Below, one piece after another: positions 8,350-14,434 of a DNA stretch of 15,679 nt. The stretch lies in assembly GCA_003648125.1 (NCBI GenBank), contig QMOE01000009.1, positions 1 to 15,679 of the forward strand, given 5' to 3'. Position 1 is the first letter of the stretch, and each line of letters starts with the position of its first letter. The position numbers and the translations under genes are program-made. This DNA comes from Chloroflexota bacterium (GTDB taxonomy: Bacteria > Chloroflexota > Anaerolineae > B4-G1). The notes under the pieces were generated by a model, which was not told the origin of the DNA, searched no databases, and saw only the letters and a list, made by a program, of their open reading frames with translations.

Positions 8350-8372
8350 GTAGGTCACGTTTTTAACGTGAC
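8350..8372 (+). repeat. GTAG-headed hairpin repeat
   Basis: GTAG (8350-8353) is followed directly by a perfect 8-bp hairpin, GTCACGTT/AACGTGAC (8354-8361 with 8365-8372, loop TTT). The GTAG head is shared with the paired-hairpin family, but the stem sequence differs. From here to 8482 I see only a weak promoter-like TTGAGG (8398-8403) with a poor -10 match. Confidence 0.65.
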
Positions 8373-8482
8373 AACTCTGATCCGTCACGCTACAAAGTTG
8401 AGGCTATTTTCAAGGCAGAAATATTCGAGTAGCTGGAATTCGTTTCCTTGCCAGCAGACTGGCACAAACGAGTTTGTTCAAA

Positions 8483-10654
8483 ATGACCAAAAGACGCTCA
8501 ACCAGACGCAAGAGCAGCCGCAGGAGGCGCAAACAACTAGCGCTGCCCCGCATCAACCTGACGCTCGACCAGTGGCTCGACATCGTGGGCTATGCGCTGC
8601 TCGCTGTCGCCACTCTCACCATCCTCAGCTTTATCTCCGCCAACCACGGGGTGATCCCCGGCTGGTGGCTGGGGGTGCTGATGCGTTCCTTTGGCTGGGG
8701 CGCTTACCTGACGCCGCTGTTCGTCAGTGTGGTGGGGTTGTGGCTCGTCCTGCGCGATTTTGGCGACCGGCTGCCCCACGTGACCCCGCTGCAAATCGCG
8801 GGCGTGTTGCTGGGCTATCTGGCCCTGCTGATAACGCTCCACCTCCCGACGGCGTCATTTATGTTCGCGGGAGACCTCCAGGCAGCGGCTGAGGCTGGCA
8901 TGGGTGGTGGTCGCCTGGGCGCGGCGCTGGGCCGCTGGTTACTGGATGGCTTGGGTGGCGGGGGCACAGCCGTTGTGCTGGTCACCTGGTGGTTGATCGT
9001 CGCCGCGTTGCTCTTTGGTGTCACGGTGCAGGATGGTGTGCGGGCACTCGAGCGGGCGCGAGAGAAGCCTCGCCCCCTGCCCACCCCGAGGCCGCGCAGG
9101 GTCACAGAGACGGTTGCCCCGGCCTCGCTTCCTTCCTCGCCTCCCCCCCCTGCCCCGTTGAGCATCATCGGCGGCGATCAGGCGCAGCGCGTTCCGACGC
9201 TCGACGAGATTCTCGATCCCGGCAACGGCCACGACATCAGCGCGAGGATATTGCGCCAACAGGCGCGCATCATTGAGGAGACGCTGCGGAGCCTGGGAGC
9301 GCCAGTCCGGGTCCACGAGACCAACACGGGGCCGGTAGTGACTCAGTTTGCCATCGAGCCGCTGGTGACCAGGAACAGTAACGGCGTGGAGACCAAAGTC
9401 AAAGTCAGCCGTATCAAGGCGATGGCCGATGACCTGGCGCTGGCACTGGAGGCCAGGACGCTGCGCATCGAGGCCCCCATCCCCGGCCGCGGATTGATCG
9501 GCATTGAGGTGCCCAACCCAGAGATTTCGCTGGTCGCGCTGCGGGACGTGATGGAATCCAAAGCGTTCCTAAAGGTTGATTCCCCGCTGCGGCTCTGCCT
9601 GGGGCAGGATGTCTCCGGTCACCCCACCGTCACCGACCTGACTGCCATGCCGCACCTGCTCATCGCCGGCAGCACCGGCTCTGGCAAGTCGGTCTGCATT
9701 AACTCTATCAGCGCCGCGCTGCTCTTGCAGAACGGCCCCGATAATCTAAAATTCCTCATGGTGGATCCCAAGCGGGTGGAGTTGACGGGGTACGACGGCA
9801 TTCCACACCTGCTGTCCAAAGTCGTGGTTGATATGGAGCGAGTGACGGGCGCGCTCCAGTGGGTGCTGCGCGAGATGGACGGCAGATACCGCCGCTTCTC
9901 CGACACGCGGGCCACTAACATCCACGACTATAACGAGCGGGTCGCGCCGGGTCGGAGTGAGAAACGGCTGCCCTACATCGTCGTCGTCGTGGACGAGTTG
10001 GCGGATCTGATGATGATGGCTCCGCACGAGACAGAGCACTCCCTCTGCCGCATCGCTCAGATGGCGCGGGCGACCGGCATCCATCTGATCATCGCCACCC
10101 AGCGCCCCAGCGTGGACGTGGTCACAGGGTTAATCAAGGCCAACTTCCCGGCCCGCATCGCCTTCAACGTGGCCTCGTCCGTAGATTCGCGCGTTATCCT
10201 CGATATGCCCGGTGCGGAGCAACTGCTGGGCCGGGGCGACATGCTCTTCTTGCCTCCCGATGCTTCCACCCCGCTGCGCCTGCAGGGCGCTTTTGTCTCC
10301 GATGAAGAGTTGCGCCGATTGGTGCAATACTGGAAAGGACAGGCCCGGCCGGAATCAATGCCGGCCGAAAAGCCGGTGCAACAACCACTATGGGAAGAGA
10401 TGCGTCAGAAAGAGCGCAAAGTAGAGTACGAGGACGAGTTGTTACCCGACGTGATTGACCTGGTGCTACGGGAGCAGCGGGCCTCCATCTCGCTTCTGCA
10501 GCGCAAACTGCGTATCGGCTACACCCGGGGGGCGCGAATCATGGACATCCTCGAACAGCACGGGGTCGTGGGGCCGCAGCCGCCTGGCGGCAAAGCACGC
10601 GAGGTCTTTCCCAGCGCGGCCAACGCACTGCTTCACCCGCAGGAGGAACAATGA
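8483..10654 (+). CDS. ftsK: DNA translocase FtsK/SpoIIIE
   Basis: The 723-residue membrane-bound ATPase pumps double-stranded DNA and helps clear and resolve chromosomes at the division septum. After a very basic N-terminus (MTKRRSTRRKSSRRRRK) come about four transmembrane helices (within 33-183), a Pro/Arg-rich linker (195-228) and the motor domain. The motor has Walker A GSTGSGKS (396-403) and Walker B VVVVDE (500-505). A C-terminal winged-helix gamma domain (about 650-712) normally reads KOPS-type orientation sequences. The linker is short, making it a SpoIIIE-sized member of the family. I chose the ATG at 8483; an in-frame TTG three codons earlier adds nothing. Neither has a good ribosome binding site. 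The stop overlaps the next start as ATGA. Confidence 0.96.
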   Translation: MTKRRSTRRKSSRRRRKQLALPRINLTLDQWLDIVGYALLAVATLTILSFISANHGVIPGWWLGVLMRSFGWGAYLTPLFVSVVGLWLVLRDFGDRLPHVTPLQIAGVLLGYLALLITLHLPTASFMFAGDLQAAAEAGMGGGRLGAALGRWLLDGLGGGGTAVVLVTWWLIVAALLFGVTVQDGVRALERAREKPRPLPTPRPRRVTETVAPASLPSSPPPPAPLSIIGGDQAQRVPTLDEILDPGNGHDISARILRQQARIIEETLRSLGAPVRVHETNTGPVVTQFAIEPLVTRNSNGVETKVKVSRIKAMADDLALALEARTLRIEAPIPGRGLIGIEVPNPEISLVALRDVMESKAFLKVDSPLRLCLGQDVSGHPTVTDLTAMPHLLIAGSTGSGKSVCINSISAALLLQNGPDNLKFLMVDPKRVELTGYDGIPHLLSKVVVDMERVTGALQWVLREMDGRYRRFSDTRATNIHDYNERVAPGRSEKRLPYIVVVVDELADLMMMAPHETEHSLCRIAQMARATGIHLIIATQRPSVDVVTGLIKANFPARIAFNVASSVDSRVILDMPGAEQLLGRGDMLFLPPDASTPLRLQGAFVSDEELRRLVQYWKGQARPESMPAEKPVQQPLWEEMRQKERKVEYEDELLPDVIDLVLREQRASISLLQRKLRIGYTRGARIMDILEQHGVVGPQPPGGKAREVFPSAANALLHPQEEQ

Positions 10655-11256
10655 GTTATACAATCCGCAAACTGACCTACTCTGACGGGCGAGCTTTTCG
10701 CTACCACATCTCCGACGACGTTGGAAACCTGCGCTACATAGCCGAGCGGACCGGCATGTTCCTCCCATCCCCGACTTACCTACTCGAGTTCTTTGACCCG
10801 GACCACAACCTATCTGGTCGTCTCCAACCGCCGGACGTCGCTCCGTGGCAGCGCGGGAAGCACTATGAGGTCTTTGTCGGCGCGGCGGAAGAGCCATACG
10901 CCGCGATTCAGGAGACGTGGCGGTTGGTGGACATCCTGCTATTACGTCTGCCGCGCTATGAGGTGCAACTGGGGGCGTATCGTTACATTGTGCAGGGCAG
11001 CCGCTATGGGGGACACTTTTACGAGATTTTCCGCCCGCGCGAGAAAAAAGAAACGAACGAGGAGCAGGTGGATGAGGGAGCGGGAGAAGATGGCGAGGAG
11101 GAGACCAGGGCCAAAGGAGAAATGAAAGTAGGGCAGATTCAGCGCCCGACAGTCGGCTTCAGTTACATCGTCGAGAGCGACGCCGCGCCGTTGCGCCAGG
11201 CCCCGTTAGTGCTGGCTTCGTTGGTGATTCTCATTGATATGGAGATGCACTCTTGA
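10651..11256 (+). CDS. conserved hypothetical protein, possibly a tubby/LURP-one-like beta-barrel
   Basis: The 201-residue protein is not recognised with certainty. It has no signal peptide. The order of short beta-strands and Gly/Tyr turns (SYTIRKLTYSDGRAFRYHI, LLEFFDPDHNLSGRL, HYEVFVG, YEVQLGAYRYIVQGSRYGGHFYEIF, TVGFSYIVES) and a final hydrophobic helix (about 182-197, ending LVILIDMEM) recall the tubby C-terminal-like/LURP-one fold of small scramblase-like proteins. This is judged by pattern only. A highly charged insert rich in Glu and Lys (about 131-160) interrupts the fold. The ATG overlaps the ftsK stop (ATGA) and AGGAGG (10641-10646) is well placed, so it is translationally coupled to ftsK. 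It converges on the next gene with a 19-base gap. Confidence 0.8.
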   Translation: MSYTIRKLTYSDGRAFRYHISDDVGNLRYIAERTGMFLPSPTYLLEFFDPDHNLSGRLQPPDVAPWQRGKHYEVFVGAAEEPYAAIQETWRLVDILLLRLPRYEVQLGAYRYIVQGSRYGGHFYEIFRPREKKETNEEQVDEGAGEDGEEETRAKGEMKVGQIQRPTVGFSYIVESDAAPLRQAPLVLASLVILIDMEMHS

Positions 11257-11275
11257 TGGTTGGAGGCCGGATGAC

Positions 11276-11578
11276 CTATCGCTGCTTGCGCTTCAACTCC
11301 GGCCACTCTAGTTTTCTGTCCTGGCGGGGTTTGGCAGTGACCAGGTGCTTTACTGCCCGCGTCAGTTCTTCCGCGTCATAGTCCTTTAACCTGGCCGTCA
11401 GTTCATCCATTGCGGCGCGGTCTTTTCTGGTGAGTGTCCCTCCTGTTTCGGCGTCTACATTGAGCAGAGCCAGCAGCAGAGCGCGCTCGTCTTCGGTCAA
11501 GCTCTCTCCCCCGTCCTCCAGCAGCTTGCGGACTCCGTTGGGAGAAAGAAGCGACTTTTCTAGTTCAGCTTTTTCCAT
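11276..11578 (-). CDS. small charged hypothetical protein
   Basis: The 100-residue protein is predicted to be mostly helical and rich in Glu, Lys, Arg and Leu. The middle reads SLTEDERALLLALLNVDAET; the C-terminus is basic (RQDRKLEWPELKRKQR). I do not recognise a family, and there is no signal peptide or membrane helix. The ATG (11576-11578) has a GAGAGG ribosome binding site about seven bases upstream. It lies 47 bases after the glycosyltransferase on the same strand and is probably its operon partner. A real gene is likely from the start signal and spacing, but the function is unknown. Confidence 0.65.
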   Translation of the reverse strand: MEKAELEKSLLSPNGVRKLLEDGGESLTEDERALLLALLNVDAETGGTLTRKDRAAMDELTARLKDYDAEELTRAVKHLVTAKPRQDRKLEWPELKRKQR

Positions 11579-11625
11579 TGTGTACCTCTCTTGCCTGCCC
11601 TACGAGTCGCGTCATCGGCGCCCCC

Positions 11626-12600
11626 TCACAACTTGCGCCAGTTCGGTATCTGCGTCCGATGCTGGAACCGCCACCACAGCCCGGCCGGATAGCCGATCAT
11701 CTTGGCAACGTCGCCCGCGACGCGGATGATGGGAACCCACGTCGCCGCCTGCATCTTTTCGGCAAAACTCAAACTACCCCACGTCCGCGCCAACCGCCGC
11801 CAGCCCGTCCAGAACATCCCCGGCACGGCTATCAGATAGAGCGCCCACCACCACGGATTGACCAGCGCTCCGACAGCGGCGATGAGCGGCGCGGCGACCA
11901 GATAGGTCAGGTAGCGGATGGCGTGCCGCCTGCGCCACAAGTCCGCCTTACCGTCGCCCCGCGCGTAGCGGTAGTACTGCAAAAGAAAAGCCCGCAGGCT
12001 AGAGCGGGGGCGAAAATAGACCAGCGCCTCGGGCGCAAAGGCAAAAGCCCCATACCGGTCGCGCAGTCGCAAGTCAAAAATCAGATCTTCGCAATAATCG
12101 AGCCACTCAGGATATCCCCCCACGGCTTGCCAGGCGTTTTTGCGAAAGGCGACCGAGCGGCTGGAGGGGAGAAAGCGCGACGGCTTGACCTCCTGCGCTT
12201 CTGGGAGCACAGTCGCGCCCATAGCCGTCTCAAAGACCGTCTGCGGGGCGGGGACGAAGAAGCCAGCGACGATCTGTGTTCCTGCATCTTGGAGCGGGGC
12301 GACGATTTCTGCCAGCCACTGTGGACTCAACTGCACTCCGGCGTCGGTCACGGCGATGATCTCGCCAGCGGCGGCTTTGATCGCCGCGTTGCGTCCCTGG
12401 GAGATATTGGCCCCCGGCCGTCGAACGACACGCAGCGGCAACCGGTTCTCGGCCTCCAACAGCGATAGCGTAGAGTCGGTTGATCCACCGTCACAGACGA
12501 CCACCTCATCCGGGCGGCGCGTCTGAATGGCCAGGCTGTCGAGCAGTCGAGACAGGCTGGTGGCCTCATCGAGTACCGTGACGACGACGGAAACAGACAT
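11626..12600 (-). CDS. family 2 glycosyltransferase with C-terminal membrane segment
   Basis: The 324-residue protein has a GT-A fold of family GT2: VVVTVLDEATSLSRLLDSL at the N-terminus, the nucleotide-sugar site CDGGSTDST (36-44), QGRNAAI (68-74), the metal-binding segment TDAGV (85-89), the likely catalytic ED (171-172) and a YYRYARGDGK segment (209-218) where processive relatives carry QxxRW. Hydrophobic stretches at about 230-265 suggest membrane attachment. Donor and acceptor sugars cannot be told; envelope polysaccharide or glycolipid synthesis is the usual role. The ATG at 12598-12600 is used rather than the TTG just before it. The predicted promoter is so close that the mRNA would be almost leaderless. 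Confidence 0.9.
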   Translation of the reverse strand: MSVSVVVTVLDEATSLSRLLDSLAIQTRRPDEVVVCDGGSTDSTLSLLEAENRLPLRVVRRPGANISQGRNAAIKAAAGEIIAVTDAGVQLSPQWLAEIVAPLQDAGTQIVAGFFVPAPQTVFETAMGATVLPEAQEVKPSRFLPSSRSVAFRKNAWQAVGGYPEWLDYCEDLIFDLRLRDRYGAFAFAPEALVYFRPRSSLRAFLLQYYRYARGDGKADLWRRRHAIRYLTYLVAAPLIAAVGALVNPWWWALYLIAVPGMFWTGWRRLARTWGSLSFAEKMQAATWVPIIRVAGDVAKMIGYPAGLWWRFQHRTQIPNWRKL

Positions 12601-12608
12601 CAACGATG

Positions 12609-12637
12609 ATTATACACGACTATGCGCTGCCCGCCAA
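12609..12637 (-). promoter_or_regulatory. sigma-70 promoter of the glycosyltransferase gene
   Basis: On the minus strand, TTGGCG (12637-12632) and a perfect TATAAT (12614-12609) are 17 bases apart. Transcription should start near 12602, only a few bases before the ATG at 12600, so the message would be leaderless or nearly so. No ribosome binding site fits in that space. Confidence 0.7.
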
Positions 12638-12667
12638 GCCCCAATCGTATTCTCTCAATGTTGTGGG

Positions 12668-12683
12668 GCAAGTTGTAACTTGC
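12668..12683. repeat. short perfect hairpin
   Basis: GCAAGTT (12668-12674) and AACTTGC (12677-12683) pair around a two-base loop. It lies between the shared flank at 12655-12669 and the paired-hairpin repeat at 12700, in the gap between two divergent genes. It is probably part of the same repeat cluster. Confidence 0.55.
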
Positions 12684-12699
12684 TTTTCTCTACCGTACA

Positions 12700-12742
12700 G
12701 TAGCCGCGATTTCCCAATCGCGCGAATGGAATTCGCGGCTAC
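12700..12742. repeat. GTAG-headed paired-hairpin repeat, copy B (REP/BIME-like)
   Basis: The outer arms GTAGCCGCGA (12700-12709) and TCGCGGCTAC (12733-12742) are inverted repeats. They enclose two hairpins: CGCGATT/AATCGCG (12705-12711 with 12716-12722) and CGCGAAT/ATTCGCG (12721-12727 with 12731-12737). The unit reads as two REP-like hairpins in opposite orientation, each with GTAG on its outer side. It lies between the divergent promoters of the glycosyltransferase and the cold-shock gene. Confidence 0.85.
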
Positions 12743-12789
12743 AGGCTTATTTTCGAGGCGGATACCCCCAATCTGCCCGCCTCCGGCAT

Positions 12790-12818
12790 TTGACATTTGG
12801 TTGCAGGTGTGCTATAGT
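12790..12818 (+). promoter_or_regulatory. strong sigma-70 promoter of the cold-shock gene
   Basis: A perfect -35 box TTGACA (12790-12795) and a near-perfect -10 box TATAGT (12813-12818) are separated by 17 bases. Transcription would start near 12825, leaving a leader of about 126 bases before the GTG at 12951, as is usual for cspA-type messages. Confidence 0.85.
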
Positions 12819-12858
12819 TGCACTGTAGGATGTGGTAAGTTCAGGTAGTGGTTCCATC

Positions 12859-12885
12859 CCGCCCGGGCTTGCAAGGCCTGGGCGG
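12859..12885 (+). promoter_or_regulatory. stable hairpin in the cold-shock mRNA leader
   Basis: CCGCCCGGGC (12859-12868) pairs with GCCTGGGCGG (12876-12885) over ten base pairs, including one G-U, with loop TTGCAAG. It is followed by an A/U-rich stretch (12921-12938) that leads to the ribosome binding site. Only three T residues follow the stem, so it is a weak terminator at best. A role in temperature-dependent folding or attenuation is an inference. Confidence 0.5.
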
Positions 12886-12950
12886 TTTGCGTATCTACCT
12901 CCTAACCCACTTTGGCCTACAGAATATATATGTAATAAGGAGTACAGAAA

Positions 12951-13160
12951 GTGAACGAGAGAGAAACAGGCACAGTCAAGTGGTTCAGCAACGCCAAGGG
13001 GTACGGATTCATCACCCGCGATATGGGGGAGGACGTGTTTGTCCACTACTCCGCCGTCAGCGGCGATGGTTTCCGCACGCTCGAGGAAGGCACGCGCGTC
13101 GAGTTCGACATTGAAAAGACCGACAAAGGCTTGCAGGCCACCAACGTTATTGCCCTGTAA
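12951..13160 (+). CDS. csp: cold-shock protein, CspA family
   Basis: The 69-residue protein is a single cold-shock domain that binds single-stranded RNA and DNA and melts structure in mRNA. It has [16 protein letters not shown] (6-21) with the RNP1 motif KGYGFI, and RNP2 VFVHY (29-33), followed by [16 protein letters not shown]. The length is typical of the family. The start is GTG at 12951 with AAGGAG (12937-12942) eight bases upstream. It has its own strong promoter, a long structured leader and a strong terminator, so it is a single-gene unit. It may be cold-inducible, but the sequence alone cannot distinguish inducible from constitutive paralogues. Confidence 0.96.
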   Translation: MNERETGTVKWFSNAKGYGFITRDMGEDVFVHYSAVSGDGFRTLEEGTRVEFDIEKTDKGLQATNVIAL

Positions 13161-13253
13161 AAGCTGAGGCATCTTTTCAGGTCAGGCTTTTGCAACGAGT
13201 CAAAGAAGGAGGAACTACCAGACCCAAGTTTGTAACGCAATTAACTAAGAAAG

Positions 13254-13299
13254 AACCGTGCGTATCCGGCATAGCCAGATATGCACGGTTTTTAATTTT
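13254..13299 (+). terminator. intrinsic terminator after the cold-shock gene
   Basis: AACCGTGCGTATC (13254-13266) pairs with GATATGCACGGTT (13278-13290) through 13 pairs including one G-U. The loop can close further as GGC/GCC. The stem runs into TTTTTAATTTT (13289-13299). On the other strand the stem is followed by TTCTTTCTT, so it may also stop minus-strand transcripts of the chelatase gene. Confidence 0.85.
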
Positions 13300-13307
13300 C
13301 GGCTTTA

Positions 13308-13446
13308 GCAGGTCAACAGCAATTCCCGTTTTGTAGCCGCGATTTCAAAATCGCGGCTGTTTTCCCGCGTAAAGCGCCCTGCGCGATTTGGAAATCGCGG
13401 CTACGACCTAACTTTTCACCCATAACGGGAATTGCTGGCAGGTCAA
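13308..13446. mobile_element. 121-bp MITE-like element with 9-bp target site duplication
   Basis: The element spans 13317-13437. Its ends are perfect 14-bp inverted repeats: CAGCAATTCCCGTT (13317-13330) and AACGGGAATTGCTG (13424-13437). It is flanked on both sides by the direct repeat GCAGGTCAA (13308-13316 and 13438-13446), as left by transposition. It has no coding capacity, so it must have been moved in trans by an unseen transposase. The interior is mostly the paired-hairpin repeat at 13333-13404. The right-hand duplication contains the stop codon of the vWA chelatase frame (13443-13445). Confidence 0.85.
13333..13404. repeat. GTAG-headed paired-hairpin repeat, copy C, inside the MITE-like element
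   Basis: The outer arms GTAGCCGCGATTTC (13333-13346) and GAAATCGCGGCTAC (13391-13404) are a perfect 14-bp inverted repeat. Inside are an 11-bp hairpin (13335-13345 with 13348-13358) and an 8-bp hairpin (13382-13389 with 13392-13399). The first 14 bases are identical to copy A (8115-8128) and copy B (12700-12713). Confidence 0.88.
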
Positions 13447-14414
13447 GAAAATTGCTCCGCTATCTCCCCTCGCACTGTCTGTAGCAATGCCTCCGCTTTC
13501 AACTCGGCCAGGGTATAGCATGGGGCTTCAAGGTGTTCTGCTAGCGTCTGCGCCAGCCCCTGGTCAAATGCCTCGTGCTCCATATTGATCACTACCGAAC
13601 GGATGTGGGCCTGCGGGAACATCTCTGCGGCACGGCGGGCCTCTTCCTGCGGCGGCAGGTTCGTCGTCGAGACGTTGCCTGCGCCGTCTGTCAGGAGAAC
13701 CATCAGCGGCATCAGGTCGGGGTGCTGCCGCAACTCGCGGGTGATGACCTCGTGAGCGGTCTGCAGCCCGGCCGAGAGGGGGGTCTTGCCGCCGACGGGA
13801 ATATCGGCCAGCGCCCGGCGTGCCAACTCGACGCTGTTGGTCGGCGGGAGCACGACGCGAGCGTCATTCTTCTGAAAGACGACCAGCCCTACCCGGTCGC
13901 GCCGCTGGTAAGCATCCGTCAGTAGTGAGACGACCGCTCCCTTGGTCGCCTCCATCCGCTCGGCCACTGCCATAGACCAGGATGCGTCCACGACGAAGAG
14001 CACCAGATTGGCAGCGCGTCTCACGCGCACCTTGCGCTGATAGTCTTCGGGGCGCAGGACCAGCGCCGGGCCGCCTTCGTGCTTGCGCTCTTTCTGTTGA
14101 GGGGCAGCGGCGCGCAGGGTGGCATCGAAGGCCAGGTCGCGGGGCTCTCCGGGGGAGGGGCGGGCCTGGATGTAGCGGCCACGCCTGTCGTCGGTGCGGG
14201 TCTGGCTGCGACGACCGCCGCTGGCGCGAGTCAACCGGTCGAGGGGCGTATCCAACCGGCGCGGGACAAATGTTTCGCCAACGTCTTTCTCGTCGCCGTA
14301 ATCCCACCAGCTACCTTCCGACGGCCACTGGGGGATGGTCTGGAGTGCCGGCTCTTGCGGAGCCTCGCCGTGCTCGTCGGAAGGTTCTTTGTCACGAGGA
14401 TCGCCGGCTATGCT
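13443..14414 (-). CDS. chlD: vWA domain of ChlD-type chelatase, read in the -1 frame after the AAA+ domain
   Basis: This frame supplies the C-terminal part of a ChlD-like chelatase subunit: a linker (IPQWPSEGSWWDYGDEKDVG region) and a vWA domain with an intact metal site. In the 691-residue fusion these are DASWS (511-515), T579 and D611 of LLTDG. The frame is open back to a TAA at 14423-14421 and holds no ATG, GTG or TTG until a TTG at 14255. That TTG has no ribosome binding site and lies inside linker sequence that looks coding on both sides. I therefore infer translation by a -1 shift on the A9 run at 14422-14414, fusing 368 residues of the AAA+ protein to 323 residues here. The total is close to ordinary ChlD (about 670 residues). 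A homopolymer sequencing error is the main alternative. Confidence 0.85.
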   Translation of the reverse strand, partial: SIAGDPRDKEPSDEHGEAPQEPALQTIPQWPSEGSWWDYGDEKDVGETFVPRRLDTPLDRLTRASGGRRSQTRTDDRRGRYIQARPSPGEPRDLAFDATLRAAAPQQKERKHEGGPALVLRPEDYQRKVRVRRAANLVLFVVDASWSMAVAERMEATKGAVVSLLTDAYQRRDRVGLVVFQKNDARVVLPPTNSVELARRALADIPVGGKTPLSAGLQTAHEVITRELRQHPDLMPLMVLLTDGAGNVSTTNLPPQEEARRAAEMFPQAHIRSVVINMEHEAFDQGLAQTLAEHLEAPCYTLAELKAEALLQTVRGEIAEQFS

Positions 14415-14434
14415 TTTTTTTTACCCGTTACCTC
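14347..14434 (-). promoter_or_regulatory. putative programmed -1 frameshift site in the chelatase gene
   Basis: On the minus strand the zero frame reads GGT AAA AAA AAA GCA TAG, with nine A residues at 14422-14414. Seven bases upstream is GAGGT (14434-14430), which could pair with 16S rRNA like the stimulatory SD of dnaX. Five bases downstream GCCGGC (14408-14403) can pair with a second GCCGGC (14352-14347); an inner stem CCTCGT/GCGAGG (14399-14394 with 14368-14363) fits inside. A competing small hairpin GGCTC/GAGCC (14364-14360 with 14354-14350) also exists. The run would also suit transcriptional slippage. Confidence 0.65.

Noticed and set aside
8003..8353. Short open frames overlapping the end of the methyltransferase and the repeat stretch
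   Set aside because: They run through hairpin repeats, have no ribosome binding site and match no family.
8115..8372. CRISPR array
   Set aside because: The repeats are palindromic units of different sequence and spacing, not direct repeats with regular spacers.
8474..8482. TTG start of ftsK at 8474
   Set aside because: It adds only three codons ahead of an ATG and has no better ribosome binding site.
13258..13308. Mini-ORF from GTG 13258 after the orphan ribosome binding site
   Set aside because: It is 46 bases from the SD, only about 16 codons long, and lies inside the terminator hairpin.
13443..14255. vWA protein starting independently at TTG 14255 (270 aa)
   Set aside because: There is no ribosome binding site, and the in-frame sequence upstream to 14414 looks coding and links to the AAA+ frame at the A-run.
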